Shown one piece after another: positions 33,723 to 46,700 of a stretch of 54,022 nucleotides of DNA. The translations under genes were made by a program, and so were the position numbers. The DNA is taken from positions 99,657-153,678 of the forward strand of contig WELB01000163.1 in NCBI GenBank assembly GCA_009602725.1. The letters run 5' to 3'. The notes beneath the pieces are model-generated. The model saw only the letters and a list, made by a program, of their open reading frames with translations. It was not told the DNA's origin and made no database searches. Source of the stretch: Spirogloea muscicola (Eukaryota > Streptophyta > Zygnematophyceae > Spirogloeales > Spirogloeaceae). Every line of letters starts with the position of its first letter. Within the stretch, counting starts at the first letter, position 1.

Positions 33723-36700
33723 TCACATTATGTAGATTGTGGAAGTTCTGCCCCTGGTAAGGACGTGCCAAGATCCCCCCTGGCTTTCAAGTGGCAGTGA
33801 TGGCCAGCATGCAGAGCACCGCTGCAAAAGGTCCGACAGGGCCTGGGGGTTGTGCCTCAGCACTTCCTTGCACTTTGCAGTGAATGCATTCTCCGTGCCG
33901 AGGATATGGGCGGCGCATGCGCCCTTGTCTGCATAGCGCCACTTGAACCCTGTAGAAGCTCAAAGAGAGGCCAATCAGTGAGTATATATTCCTGACTGGC
34001 ACTTGTCAAGAGGTTTTATTAAACCTAGACGTAACTAGTGGTTGATGCTTGACATTCATCATATTGCTAATTGATAGCCGATGAATCGAGCTGCTGTTCG
34101 CCTGACCGTCTGCTAAGATGGCCCCGCTCAGCTCGTCGACGCCAAAGTGCCGCAGCTCCCACCACCGCCGCCTGCTGACCCAAAGCTCCTTCAGCAGCTG
34201 CCTAGATGCCTTGTGACCTTCAGGCTTCACCTTGCTACCGCCTCCTTGGACGCCGTAGCGATGGCGCCCAAAAGCCTTGCCTCTGATGCTGTCAAATGTA
34301 CTCGCCAGCTTCTCCCACGCCCGGTCTGTGCCGCTGCTGTAGTCAAGGTAAAGAGCCAGCACTCGCATGAGCAGGTGTTTGCCACAAAACCCTGCACAGT
34401 CAAACAGGAGAAAGCGCGCCATCATCAAGGCTCGCCACAGCTCCAGTGGGTAGCATACATACATAGTGCTTGCTGCAACAACAGTCTAATCTAGATGTAG
34501 CATTGCACACAACAAGCATCGCAGGCTGGGGCCACAAGCTACGGTTGCCAATGGACCTTGATCGTTCAAATCAACAATGAGGTTGACTGCTAACAGGGAC
34601 GCAGGATCACAGTGACACAGAGCTAAGCAGCACTCCAGCAGGGCCCTAACCCTCAGCGGCTCCACGCAACTGAGGAGCAGCGCCTTCAGCCTGCACGATG
34701 CAGTCAAATTTGTTGGTAGGTTGCATGATGAGCACGGTGGCAGCTCTATCAAGCGAATGAGAGCACCATACTACTGGCAAACCAGGAGCCCCTTCCCTCC
34801 TTGCAAATGCGCAATATCAGCTGCAGCAGACGTGTCAAGCGGATTCAGCTTGCTGAACCACTACATAGGATGATAACAATGTCCCAACTTCACATTTCCA
34901 ATACCTCAACGGCTCAGGAGAGGAGCTCATGCTGCTTGTATAATTGAGAAGGATGAGGGCGTCTGTCACTCGTCCACTCGCAAGGAGGAGCTGTGACAGT
35001 ATCATGAGGTCGATAGCAGTAGTCAGTATTGCTTGTCACAGACACAAGTTTTCCTGAAATCACTTAGAGATGCCAGGATCAATGAATGCAAGGGTTGTGA
35101 GCAGATTATGCGAGAGTCACACTCGACACGCAAGCCATGACAGACAGGGTGTCCACCTGGAGGAGGGGCAGCACAGATGGCACGTGCTTGGGGTCGAGCT
35201 CGAGGCTGCGCGCAAGGTACTCACTGGCCTCGCGGCTCAGCTCTGCCGCCTTGCGGGAGGAGTGCTCTAAGCGGTACGGCCGGCCGGCAGATGCCAGTGG
35301 GACGTCGAGCGGGAAGAGCTCAGCGCTCATGCCTGCCACCAGCGGGAGACACGAGCAGGGCGGCTAATGTTATGCATTTCTTCAAGAATATTTGTGCAGC
35401 CAGCCATGCGACCCCTTCTGCAGTATGACAGAAGGTAGATGGAGCCATGGCAATTTGCAAGATCAGAGAGTCTGTCACAAAAGATGAATTTTCCAAAGCT
35501 CATACTACAGTTAATGCTCTTCAGTTGCAGTACAATGCTGAGAAACGATTTTGGCTTGACGGTTAGGTTTGGTGGTTGTCAGTGCTTAGTGAACGTACAA
35601 ATCCGTACCATCCTTGGCAAACGCGGCACAATCTTGCGCGGCCAAGTCGACACCATTTTCACCCTCCCGCCGGCCATCCTCCGCCTCCTCGTCGCCGCTG
35701 TCGTCCTTGTAGGCCCCCTCGCCACCGGCTGCGCTCCGCCTGCCTGCGCCCCGCCGCAGCTGGCTGAGCAGCGCGAGGGCGGCGCTCCGCGTAGAAACCG
35801 CCTCCTCCTTGTTGACGAGCACTCCCTGGCCGCCAAGCTCCCTGACATGCGCGGCAGCTCGGTCCCACATCCTCGCTTCTTCCTCGAGGTCGTCTGCCTT
35901 GGCTTCATGCGACTGGCCCCTGAGCGCCGTGACCATTGCCACTGCACCCTCCTCCGCTGCGTCGCAGCCCTGGTGCCGGCGCTGCAGGAACGGCGCCTGG
36001 CCGGCCACCTCCTCCCGCACAACTCGCAGCCACTCGTGGAACTGCGCCAGCCCGCAGGCGCACAGCGCCCGGGCGTCGTCCCGCAGCAGCGGCGCATCCA
36101 CCAGCCTGCGCAGCGGAGGACGGCACTGCCCATCTGCAACCTCTGCATCCAGCAGGCAGGCCAACAGCCGAGAGAGAGGAAGGGCGAGCGCTCCAGCGTC
36201 GCTCACGGGCGGATCGTCTCATAGGCCGCTCGGTGGTCCCCTTGCTGCAGGAGGTGCTCCGCGAGCTCCAGCAGCACGTAGCCCTTCAGCCTCTGCCGTC
36301 CCCGGTGCCAGTGCAGCGCAAACGATCGCCAATCAGGTGCCAGCTTGGACCATGATGAGGGAGCATGAGGCGGCCTGCCAAGAGCGGAATGGCGGTCCCC
36401 GAGTGTGGGGCCAGCAGCACACTTGCTGAGGCAGCATCTGCTTGGCTAACGCACAATGGTAACAAGAGGACGGACACCCATAATATTCAACAACACACGT
36501 GCTTCAGTCAGCTGCCAGGGCTTAAGGTTTCAAGAACCTGTTCAGCAGAATCGAACGGGAATGTCACGACTGGAATTGGGTCGGGGTAAGAGTCGAGGGG
36601 GGGGGTCCAGGGGCACCTGGTCGGACTGCTTGGCCGCGACGAGCCGGAGGAGGTTGGCCACCCGGCGGGTGTGCGCTCCCGCAGGAGGCAGCTCCTTGAG

Positions 36701-36844
36701 CAGCTCGGCCGCTGCCTGCCAGAGCGCCGGAGTCGCTTCAGCCGCCATGTAAGGGCTCGTTGGAGTGACCACAGTAACGACGGAGGTGGGCTTTGTCTCT
36801 TCGTCTCGGCTGCCTTGCGGCAGACGGGGCTGAGAGGCGGACAT
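33723..36844 (-). CDS. TAF1A-like RNA polymerase I initiation factor subunit (tentative)
   Basis: Minus-strand exons: 36844-36617 starting MSASQPRLPQGSRDEE; 36343-36207 (LAPDWRSFALHWHRGRQRL, LLELAEHLLQQGDHRAAYE); a long Ala-rich exon about 36150-35590; about 35330-35160 (ASEYLARSLELDPKHVPSVL); about 34750-34500; about 34464-34090 (ELWRALMMARFLLFDCAGF, ELWVSRRRWWELRHF); 33949-33723 (ACAAHILGTENAFTAKCKEV, stop TGA). The helical, TPR-like layout and the W-S-R-x-x-WW and C-A-x-x-x-LG-x-x-N-x-F blocks recall TAF1A, a subunit of the SL1-type factor that recruits RNA polymerase I to rDNA. Not all splice junctions could be closed in frame. It is divergent from ATG7 across the second gap. Any other helical-repeat protein remains possible. 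Confidence 0.45.
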
Positions 36845-36936
36845 GCGGTGCACGGCAGAGGCCGCTGGCGGCACACCTGGCCGTCCAGCCACCGCGGCTC
36901 GCCGGGCGCCAGGCGCGGCGCCGCCGCGCGCGCGCC

Positions 36937-37788
36937 NNNNNNNNNNNNNNNNNNNNNNNNNNNNNNNNNNNNNNNNNNNNNNNNNNNNNNNNNNNNNNNN
37001 NNNNNNNNNNNNNNNNNNNNNNNNNNNNNNNNNNNNNNNNNNNNNNNNNNNNNNNNNNNNNNNNNNNNNNNNNNNNNNNNNNNNNNNNNNNNNNNNNNNN
37101 NNNNNNNNNNNNNNNNNNNNNNNNNNNNNNNNNNNNNNNNNNNNNNNNNNNNNNNNNNNNNNNNNNNNNNNNNNNNNNNNNNNNNNNNNNNNNNNNNNNN
37201 NNNNNNNNNNNNNNNNNNNNNNNNNNNNNNNNNNNNNNNNNNNNNNNNNNNNNNNNNNNNNNNNNNNNNNNNNNNNNNNNNNNNNNNNNNNNNNNNNNNN
37301 NNNNNNNNNNNNNNNNNNNNNNNNNNNNNNNNNNNNNNNNNNNNNNNNNNNNNNNNNNNNNNNNNNNNNNNNNNNNNNNNNNNNNNNNNNNNNNNNNNNN
37401 NNNNNNNNNNNNNNNNNNNNNNNNNNNNNNNNNNNNNNNNNNNNNNNNNNNNNNNNNNNNNNNNNNNNNNNNNNNNNNNNNNNNNNNNNNNNNNNNNNNN
37501 NNNNNNNNNNNNNNNNNNNNNNNNNNNNNNNNNNNNNNNNNNNNNNNNNNNNNNNNNNNNNNNNNNNNNNNNNNNNNNNNNNNNNNNNNNNNNNNNNNNN
37601 NNNNNNNNNNNNNNNNNNNNNNNNNNNNNNNNNNNNNNNNNNNNNNNNNNNNNNNNNNNNNNNNNNNNNNNNNNNNNNNNNNNNNNNNNNNNNNNNNNNN
37701 NNNNNNNNNNNNNNNNNNNNNNNNNNNNNNNNNNNNNNNNNNNNNNNNNNNNNNNNNNNNNNNNNNNNNNNNNNNNNNNNNNNNNNNN
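36937..37788. other. Assembly gap (852 N)
   Basis: The gap is flanked on both sides by GC-rich repeats. It must contain the start of ATG7 and the shared 5' region of ATG7 and the TAF1A-like gene. Confidence 0.98.
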
Positions 37789-40700
37789 GCGGCCGCCGGG
37801 GAGCCCGGCGCTGGGCGCCGCCGCCGCCAGCCGCAACCGATGCCGCGCCCCGGGCTCGCTGCACAACAACAACACGCTGGAGGGCTTCCGGGGCGCCGAC
37901 AGGGCCGCGCTTCTGCGCGCCGCTGCCGAGCAGGTGCCGCCAGCCGCCGCCTCTTGCGGCACCCATAGTGCCGAAGGGGCTGGCTCTCCCGCCGGCCGAT
38001 GCGAGCGAGACTGCGACTGAGAGAAAAACGCGGCTGCTGACTGTCATTGTGATAGTCATTGTTAGTGTCAATAATCTACTATTGTTGTCATTAAAAGCGT
38101 GCCTGTATAAGCCAGCCAGGTGCATACAGGGTCCCTAAACCCCTAAAAGCTTGAACCCTAGATCATAAATCCCTAACCCTTCCCCCCTGAAACCTGTAAC
38201 TGTCACCAGCGGAGTTACGCAGACACGGCACTCTTAGTAACCCCGTGTTAGCAATACGGGGTCAGAAAGCTGAGGGGACTGCGACGCTGCCCCGGGCTGA
38301 TGATCTCGGAGCATGTCCTGCTGCTCTGCCGGCGGGCCAGATCTGGGCCGACATCCAGTCGGGCGCGGCGGAGGACCGGCCGTCGCTGCTGCTGCGCTTC
38401 CTGCTGCTCTCCTTTGCGGACCTCAAGAAGTGGGGCTTCTACTACTGGTTCGCCTTCCCGGCGCTTGCGCTGCCCACGCCGGCTGTGGCGGCTGGACCGC
38501 CCGTGCCCGCCTCGCAGGCCTTCAGTGCCGACGAGGTCAGCACTACCACTGCGCGCGCTCTGTGATTGGTTGCTGCCGCATCTACCACGATTGCTGGACT
38601 TAAGGCACAATAGGGCTGGGGATGCACGTCATTGCTGGCACCACGGCCTGAAGCTTTTGTGCAGGCTGCGGCTGTCGCAGTCGCATGTGAGGAGTGGCGG
38701 AGCGGAGGGGCGGATGCTGCAGTGCCCTGCTCCACTGACCTCCTTGAGGAGCTATCCTCCAGCCTGCAGACTCCAGGTTCAAAGGGCCACCAATTGACTG
38801 ATGTTTTCTATAGCAAGCAGTGCTTATTGAGGTGCTTAGGATCAGGCCCCTTAGTCACCACTTTTAAGCCATTGGTTACTATTGTTGGCAACCACACAGC
38901 ACGCATAAGATCTTTCACAAGAGGGCGGCTTCCATCTGGGCAGAGGCTCCTTAGTGACTTCAGCAACATCCTGGACACCACTGACCCGCTTCGGCCTGTT
39001 GCAGAAACGGAGCCTGCGTTTCTGCTGCACATCTCGCCAGGCGGGAGCGTCGCAGCCAAGCCCCTGCGTGCGTGGGAGAGCTTAAAAGTGGAAGCTGGTC
39101 AAGTGAGCCCCGTCTGCTGTCGGCCGAATAGACCATCATTGAGCTTTACTTGTCAATGGAGAATCCTTGTACCAGCTCCTTGCCTGCCAGGTTATGAGCA
39201 TATAGCTTGCCTGCCTACTTGTGTGATGCAAACCTCAAACTGCAGCACATGAATACAATGCTAATATCCCCACATTTCTAAACTGTGGACTGCAGTTGGA
39301 TGAATGAATGCTAAAGCATGGATCACAAGTGTTTGCCGCAGGTCCTCCTCGTATTCTATGATCCGTGCAACTTGCCCGCCAATCCTGGGTGGCCCCTGCG
39401 GAATATTCTCGTATTGGCTGCTGCAAGGTGGCACTTGGGTACTTTGCGCGTGATGTGCTACCGGGAGAGGAAGGGGAGGATAAGCTTGGAGCACTGCCCA
39501 ATCTTTACAATCAAGATGGCTGCTCCTACAGGTCCGTTTAGGCTGGTTAGATCGACTGAGTCCTGGGGGTGAGCAAAATGTTACAAGAGTTCCTGAGGAC
39601 AATCTGAGGAGGTAAGATTTGACTTTGCTGTCAGTATTGATTGGCTTTGTCATCTGATGGACTTACAGGTTGGGGACTGGGTCAGCCATGCCCTGACACG
39701 GTCGGGTGGAGTCGTAACGAGCGAGGCAAGAGTGGGCCCTCTTTCATGGACCTTGCTCACCAGATGGACCCAATCAGGTCCTTCTGTTAGAGCAGGCTGT
39801 GTCCCTTTCAAGGCAGGGTGCTGGGGTTCACTCAGAAAATTGATTTTGCCGGCCACGTACATTGGCATTCTGCATGCGGTTGCTTATGGTTGGTCGGTTG
39901 CCTGTGCAGGCTAGCAACCGAGGCCGCCGACCTGAACCTGAAGCTCATGAAGTGGCGGCTTCTGCCGTCGCTGCAGGTTGAGCGGCTGGCTGCCACCCGA
40001 TGCCTGCTCATTGGCGCTGGCACGCTTGGGTGCCAGGTGGCCCGAGGCCTTTTGGTGGGCTCACTACCTTTGTCCTACTTCTGTCCTTTTATTACTATCA
40101 TTCAGGGTTAGGCCTTCAGAATTTGAGCCATATATTTCTGCCACTCCAGTCTTGCATGACTGACGTATCTGTCTGCACACTGACTGGCGTGTTCAGCCGT
40201 GCAGGCGTGGGGGGTCCGGAAGATCACTCTGGTGGACTATGGGAAGGTCTCCATGTCCAACCCACTGCGGCAGTCCCTCTACACTCTGGAGGATTGCCTG
40301 AATGGGGGCCGGCCAAAGGCAGAGGCTGCTGCTGATAGCCTCTGCAAAATCTTCCCTGGTGCTGTGAGTCGAGCTGTCACTGATTGCATGACAGAAATCA
40401 ATCATGTTCATTCTGAAGCACTGATAGTGCTTTTATCAGCTGTCTTTTGCAGGTTTGCTCTGACTTGGGAGCAGCATGGCTTGATCAGCCTGACCTTGCA
40501 GTTGAGCGTGTGTGCAGGAGGCAAGAGGTGTGCAGCTTGCTATCCCTATGCCCGGTCATCCAGTGAGGGAGCAAGACGCTGCCGGCGTGGCAAACGACTG
40601 CAAGCGCCTTGTTGGCCTAGTGGAGGATGCTGACATTGTCTTCCGGCTGACGGACACAAGGGAGAGCCGCTGGCTGCCCACGCTGCTCTGCGCTGCCTCC

Positions 40701-42046
40701 AACAAGGTGCTGTAGAATATTGCAAGCCAGTCAAGAAACTGGCTGAGACGTACCTGGGAGTAGCAGCACTTCACTGTGCAGTCCATGTGTTCCTCCTCAA
40801 ATTATGTTTTGTCTCATGCTTGGCCAGGTAGCGTTGACCGCGGCTCTGGGTTTCGACACCTACTTGGTGATGAGGCATGGCCCTGGCCCTGGCGAAGCCT
40901 ACGGAGCCAGCGCTGCATCTGTGGCAGGTGCCACGTTGGTGACACAAATAGGGCCTGCGCCAGAGGTAGGGCAGCTGGAAGGAGGGAGCCAGCGGCTGGG
41001 GTGTTATTTCTGCAACGATGTTGTGGCACCACAGGATGTAAGTTTATCAGGCTTCAGCGCACTTTCTTGCACTGCTAATTGCCAAATTTACAGTGACAGC
41101 TGATGTGTCAGTTCAATCCCCATTGTTGGACTGACATATCAGAATGTTTGCAAGCATCCTCATTCTTGTAAATGATGCTGGTGGCAGTCCATGGCGAATC
41201 GCACATTAGACCAGCAGTGCACTGTCACGAGGCCTGGCCTCGCTTCGATTGCAGGGGCGCTGGTAGTGGAGTTTGCCATCGGCATCCTCCACCATCCTTT
41301 GGGGTAAGTTGAGCATTGTGCAAGCTGCCGCAACAACTGCGTCTGGTCCTTGCTGGTCTTGTCTTTTCCCCTACTTGGACAGTCTACATGCTGAGCTGCA
41401 CGCTACAGCTCCAGTGTTGCCAAAGGACATTGACATAAGCAGAGTGCCCTGCACTGCTACACCCTGTCATGATCTGTGCTTGATTGCTGCGCCACCACTG
41501 CAGGATCCACGCACCAGCAGATATGACTTCAGCAGTCACGGCTAGCACCGAGCTGCCACTGGGTATCCTGCCCCACCAAATTCGTGGCTTTCTGTCACAG
41601 TTTGCGCAGCTAGTAGTAAAGGGCCATGCTTTTGACAAGTGCACGGCCTGCTCCAGCCACGTAAGTGTCCACCGCTGTTGCAGCAACTTGATTCTTGTGC
41701 GCCATGTGCTCATCAATGTAATATACTGTCTACAACCAGAACTGCCTACATAGTATGGGATGTTTCAAGATGCAGATACTTCAGTGAATGCCTGTGGAAG
41801 TCCTCTTGAGTCAACCTTTCTCTTCAAGTGGCACCTCTGGCATACGGCATGCTGTGTCAGGTGGTTGCTGAGTATCTCAAACACAAGGAGGAGTTTCTTT
41901 TGCAAGTCTTCAATCATCCCATGTACCTAGAGGACCTGACTGGCTTGACAGCCTTGATGAAAGCCACTCAAGATGTCTCAATCACGTGGGAGGAGGATGA
42001 TGAGGAAGTTGACATAGAGGACATTGATCAAGTCGTTGAAGTATGA
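37789..42046 (+). CDS. ATG7: ATG7, E1-like ubiquitin-like modifier activating enzyme
   Basis: Exons: gap-37933, 38341-38535, 38665-38776, 39005-39102, 39342-39532, (one unresolved), 39910-40054, 40205-40363, 40518-40706, 40828-41037, 41188-41303, 41504-41660, 41861-42046. The N-terminal domain shows [37 protein letters not shown] and [18 protein letters not shown]. The adenylation domain shows [25 protein letters not shown] (ATP-binding), [42 protein letters not shown] and [11 protein letters not shown]. The catalytic Cys lies in [13 protein letters not shown]. The C-terminal dimer and ATG3/ATG10-binding end has [19 protein letters not shown] and [11 protein letters not shown], then an acidic tail. 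The enzyme activates ATG8 and ATG12 in the cytosol for autophagosome formation. The first roughly 60-80 residues are lost in the gap; no break is seen in the rest. Confidence 0.95.
38130..38190 (+). repeat. Degenerate CCCTAAA-type telomere-like stretch
   Basis: CCCTAAACCCCTAAAAGC, GAACCCTAGATC and AAATCCCTAACCC follow one another in an ATG7 intron (37934-38340). Opposite orientation to the stretch at 28914. Confidence 0.6.
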
Positions 42047-42244
42047 AGCTTGATGTACATTGCAGAACATATTCAGATGGCCTATCCACGTTGTTGTTGA
42101 GGAGGTTGCCGTCTTCATAGATGCTCCCAAACGGGTCATGTGAAGGCTCAGTGATGAGCAAGCTCATCTCGGTCAGACCTGTGATGCAAATGTTCCCTCG
42201 ACAGCACATTGCTTGTTGAGTCCCTACTCTCCTTCTCTAGGAGC
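42047..42244. other. ATG7 3' flank
   Basis: Short stretch between the ATG7 stop and the retrotransposon fragment. It probably contains the 3' UTR. Confidence 0.5.
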
Positions 42245-42520
42245 TTACTTTGCAGCATTTGCAAGCTCTGGCTCTCCACCAGCGTGCAGGGCGCGCTCTA
42301 AGTCAGGCCAGCGGCTTCTGTGGCGGCGCTCCGGCTCCCCAAGTTAGCTTGTCGGATTTGCATGTGCTCACCCGTGGGTACTAATGTCACCCTGTTACCT
42401 TAGGCTCCATTTCATGTAGCCTTGTTTATCCTGCAATAGATTCTGCCTGAACACTGTATTGGCCTGAATTCGCCTCCCTTGAATTTATGCGATCCGCGCG
42501 CCTCTCTCTCTAGGAGAGGG
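42245..42520 (+). mobile_element. 5'-truncated retrotransposon 3' end
   Basis: Matches the minus copy at 5400-5640 base for base over long stretches (gcagggcgcgctctaagtc, agcttgtcggatttg, gtgctcacccgtgggtact), then TTCTGCCTGAACACTGTATT and the GC terminus at 42487-42502. It stops at a TCTCTCTC run. The stem-loop is absent, as in the 5400 copy, so these two form a subfamily. Confidence 0.8.
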
Positions 42521-42651
42521 GCACAGCCTGGACCTACAAAAGCGAAACCCATCATGCAACTTCAGACAACCGATTGAAGTGTGAACATGGCTAGCATTCT
42601 TCCGATATGAAGAGCATAGCCTCACCTTCGAGTAGCTGCTGTTGAAGTAGC

Positions 42652-42730
42652 TTGTAAGCACAGTTGGTAGAGTAAGCCTTACTGCTTCTACTTATGGACT
42701 GGATGCGCTTAGCGTTGCATTTGAAATCTC
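42652..42730 (+). other. tRNA-like A-box/B-box pair, probably a tRNA relic
   Basis: GTAAGCACAGTTGGTAGAG resembles a tRNA D-arm with A box. A weak B-box-like GCATTTGAAATC follows about 60 bases later. I could not fold an acceptor stem, so this is at best a pseudogene or a tRNA-derived short element. Confidence 0.2.
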
Positions 42731-42916
42731 ACCCTCGTTTACAACATGCTGCTCCTCAATGTCCCTTGCTTCGTGCTGAGAGAAAGCGCACCACTTGCAA
42801 GTTCTTCTGGCGCCCTCCATGAAACAAATAGTGATTGCAGCAGTGGCAATGAAGTCATGATCTAAAGGTTGGTCCTCAGTGGTGGCAAGGGCTGCTGCAA
42901 GAACTTCTCTTCTGTC

Positions 42917-43460
42917 TCATAGGGACCCGTCACTGTCTGAGTCAGCGAAGCGAATGTGAGATGCGGTGAGAGCAATCTGCTGGCCATGCAGGCCATGCTC
43001 CGCATCCAGATTTGTAGGATTGTTGGCTGGTATACTTGTTGGCTTCGCAGGCACAGGCCCCTCTGATAATCCAGCGGCCATGCGATGATTTCCGGTGCAT
43101 TGCAGGACCCCTGGCTCCTGCCTGCAGGACCTGGATATGAATTGCACAGCATCAATGACGGTGGGCTGAAGGAAGGCCTGCTCTCCTATCAGGTCCTATA
43201 ATAGAGGAGCTGCAAATTGCACGAGTATTGCTGCATAGTATGAGGATGCAAAGGTCCTACCGCGAATGTGTATGTAGGGGTCCACATGTGTCAGCGTCCT
43301 TTTGGGAGCCTGCCGCCAAGCTCCGCTGTCCATCTTGAGGTGGTTGTGCCAAGGCTCGAACGAGCATGACCTGCAGCTGGGGCAGGGAGGCCAAGCTGGT
43401 ACTGGCCACAACCATCCCATCAAATGCTGTGCAGGCGTGCCGGCTTCGACAAGGATCCAG
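42917..43460 (-). CDS. Unrecognised small gene
   Basis: On the minus strand an acceptor (GTCGTGCAG, 43465) opens an exon reading AIALDPCRSRHACTAFDGMV, VASTSLASLPQLQ. A following exon may read KMDSGAWRQAPKRTLTHVDP, YIHIRG before a GT donor at about 43263. A last exon reads EQAFLQPTVIDAVQFISRSC and ends ALTASHIRFADSDSDGSL, stop near 42917. The pieces are coherent and splice-bounded, but I know no family for them and the start is not found. It lies convergent to ATG7 and upstream-to-downstream with tRNase Z. Confidence 0.3.
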
Positions 43461-43735
43461 TGCAATGGCCTGCACGACCGGGCAGCTTCACATGACGCCC
43501 ATCAGCCCACCTACAGCCTAACTGCACAGTCCCCAGTGTGGAGCCCGACACTTGTAACCCAGGCTCGACTGAATGCAAGCCCTAGACCTCAGTCAGCATG
43601 TGCGCCACGCCAATCAGCCTTCAAAGACCATGCGGGAGGAAGCTACAGCACTGCAAGCTAAGTAGCATACAGCTTCAGAGAGCTTAGGAGAGCTTAGCTT
43701 AATCAAGGCACCCACAGCTAAGGCGGCTTGCAGAA

Positions 43736-46700
43736 TCATGAAAAAAGTGAACGTGTAATCACAAAGTTAGGTATCAGAGCAGGCAACTTGGACCCTTTCG
43801 GTGTCATGTAGAGCTTAGTCACCTTGGGGTACCGCTGGCTGAAGTGAGTCAAAATCACAGCCTGGGCCTTCATCTGCTCAGCAACAAGCAGCGCTTCCTC
43901 CACCGTGCTGTGCTTCTTCTTCCTGGCATGCTTCTCCAGGCCCTTCTCGGATGTTGCCTCGTGGATGAGCAGGGTGCACCCTTGGCCTGCTCGGACCAGT
44001 CTTTGGCAGGGCTGAGTGTCGCCCGAGTACACAAGAGACCAACCATCTTGCGACTTGATGACAAGGCCAAAAGCTTCCTGACAGTGCTCCACTGGCACAC
44101 TCTGCAGCACACGACTTTGTAAGCGCCAACCAACGAAGTCAAAAGACAGGGGACTTAGTGCACATTTAGATGTCAATGGCCTTCTTCCACCTCACGCTTG
44201 AGAGCTTGTTGCTCCTGACATGCATGAAGCTTGCATCCAAAAGCTCGTTGATATAGATGCAGTCGACCAAACTGTGCGTGTTACATTCTAGTCTGAGCCT
44301 TGACAAGGCAATCATAGAAGGCATGTAGACAAAAGCACCTGGATGCTTTGAAGATGGAGGCTATTGAGCAACCACTGCTGTACAGAGCCTGGCTGAGCAG
44401 TCAGGACGTCCAAGGTAGTTGCTGAGAAGCCCAAAGGTGTCGTGCTGTGTCCGTCAAGGACGCAGTTGTGCAAATATCGGAAGGAGGGTACTTGTGAAGA
44501 AGAGGAGGCACATGCCTCGGCAACCTGTTCATTATGAGGGAGCATCAGCATACCTGCTCCTGGGCTTAGACTCAGCAAGTTCCCCAGATTAGTGACTACC
44601 TTGTCACTAGATCATAGGCACGGCTTCATTAAAATGTCTCATCTGCTACAGAAATGGGAAAAGTCTTCTGGTGCAACATGTGCAGTCAAGCAGGTGCTCA
44701 CCTCATTGAGCCACCTTGCAACTGCCCTTGGTCCGACGATAAGTAGGGGTGGAGAATCGGAGGCTCTTGAGTGCAGGATTTGCAAGAGGCCAAGGCAATG
44801 ATCGGCGTGTTTATGGGACAGCCAGACTGCAGGCAAGGCATTGGAGAAGGCGAGAGCTGCATCTGGGCCCAGCTTCCTCACGAGCTGGCCCCAGGCGCCC
44901 TCGCCCGCATCTAACAAGATGCCAAGACCAGGGGTGTGCAGTTGGCAGCTGATACTGCTGCTTCCTCGGTACTTGCTCGGTTCCGCACAGCCTGTGCCAA
45001 GGAACGTCACTTCAAAGCCCTCCTGCTGGGCCCTAGCGTCATGCTTGCACTCATTCAAGTCTTCCTGCTGCATGGCTTTGCCAGCCAGCCCAACTTTGCA
45101 GATAGTCCCCACACCGCTGTCAAGGCAGGAGTCTGGTGCCTCCATGCTCCTCCTCACTTCTGCTTGCAGAGCCTCAACATTGATGAGCTCCGGCTGTTCA
45201 GAGCCATCCACTTCTACTAGCTGCTGGTTGCCCTGGCTCTTAAATATGAAGTGCATCAGGAGCCTCCCATGGCAGACAATGTCTGTAACGTCCTCTGCAC
45301 CAGCAAAAGTTGAGGTCGGCTCTGAGCGGATACTCCTAACAGCATCAGGCGGGTCTGAGGTGCCCAAATGTGGAGTACCAGTATGGAGTGGCGGCATTGG
45401 GAAGAACTTGGGCGCCACTGCGTTCAGCTTGACAACCATGGCCAGAGAACCGAGGTGACCAAATTCCGCGGCTCCTCCCAAGGCCTCCACCTGCCTCATG
45501 CCGCTGCTGCTGAGGCTCCGCATCCAGCGCCGGTAGCCCCGCATTCTCAGGACTGTCTTCGGACTCATGTGCACAGCCAGCGCTACTTTGTGGGCCAGTT
45601 CAGTCGCAGGGTGCTCCATGCACAGTTGCGCAATGTCACATGGCTCTTGGCAATCGACAATAAGGACTTTGGATGACAGAGCTTTCAGGTGACAAATATA
45701 CCCAAGCAGCTTCCGAGCCTGGCTCTGCAATGGAGTTGTTCGGTGGCCTGTCATAGAAACACTGACCAGCTTTCTGGTGTCCGGAGATGTCACGTATACA
45801 GGGTTTGCACTGTCTTCGAGCAATGGCAGCTCAATGGCATGAGCAAGCTCCGGGCTCGACCACGTGAAAACCTCAGGAAGCCTCGCATGCGCTGGCTCTG
45901 CTTGCAGCCTGGCGCAGCTTGCAACTCCCCAGTCCCTGGTGAAGGGATGCCGTATACATGTTAAGCTTGCTTGCAACTCCCCCAACTGTTGCTGCACCGA
46001 TGTTTTGGTGCTCCCTTCATGGAACAGTACATGCAGCTTAGGAACGAGTATGCAATGTGTGCATGTCTCTGCTGCAGAAAAGCGACTGCAGCCCCCTGGC
46101 CCATTCGAAAAGCACGCATGCATAAAAGCATGTCTATCAGCCATTGCATCCGACCTGCAAGCAGCCATCATTGCAAGATCGACAATCTGATGGAATGCCC
46201 CCGATCAGTACGTGTAGGTATTGGTGGTAGTGAGCAGTAGGCACCTTGCTTGGAGCTACCAAATGATGAATGCCGAGCTGTCAAGATGTCCTGCACCCGA
46301 CGGCGCAAGGCAAAATGGTTGGCTTGGCTGCTCAGAGGACTTGCTGCCGTACTCTGCAGTACCTCCAAAGCCTTGCACTGGCCATCTGTTCCGTCTTCAC
46401 TTGTGCTGCTATCACAATTGTCCACCTTCGCCTTCTTGGTTATGCTTGGTGACTCCATTGTAGTCTCTCGCTCACGGAGATTGGATCCAGCTTGCAAGCT
46501 GTGAGCCACGACACCTTCCCCCTGTGTGCAGAGACTAGCGTGACTATCAGCCACAGAAACCTGCTGCCTTGACAATGGTGCAGAGGCGCTTTCATCGTCC
46601 TCCTGCCCTCCACCAAGAAAGCCCACTGCTTCTGCTGCAGTGCTCGTTGCTGCAGTGCTCGTGCCTGGCTCCTCCGTTTTGTTGCCCAGTCTTTGACTTG

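Noticed and set aside
43302-43661. Plus-strand frame of 119 codons
   Set aside because: No splice or domain support; the opposite strand gives more coherent, splice-bounded pieces.
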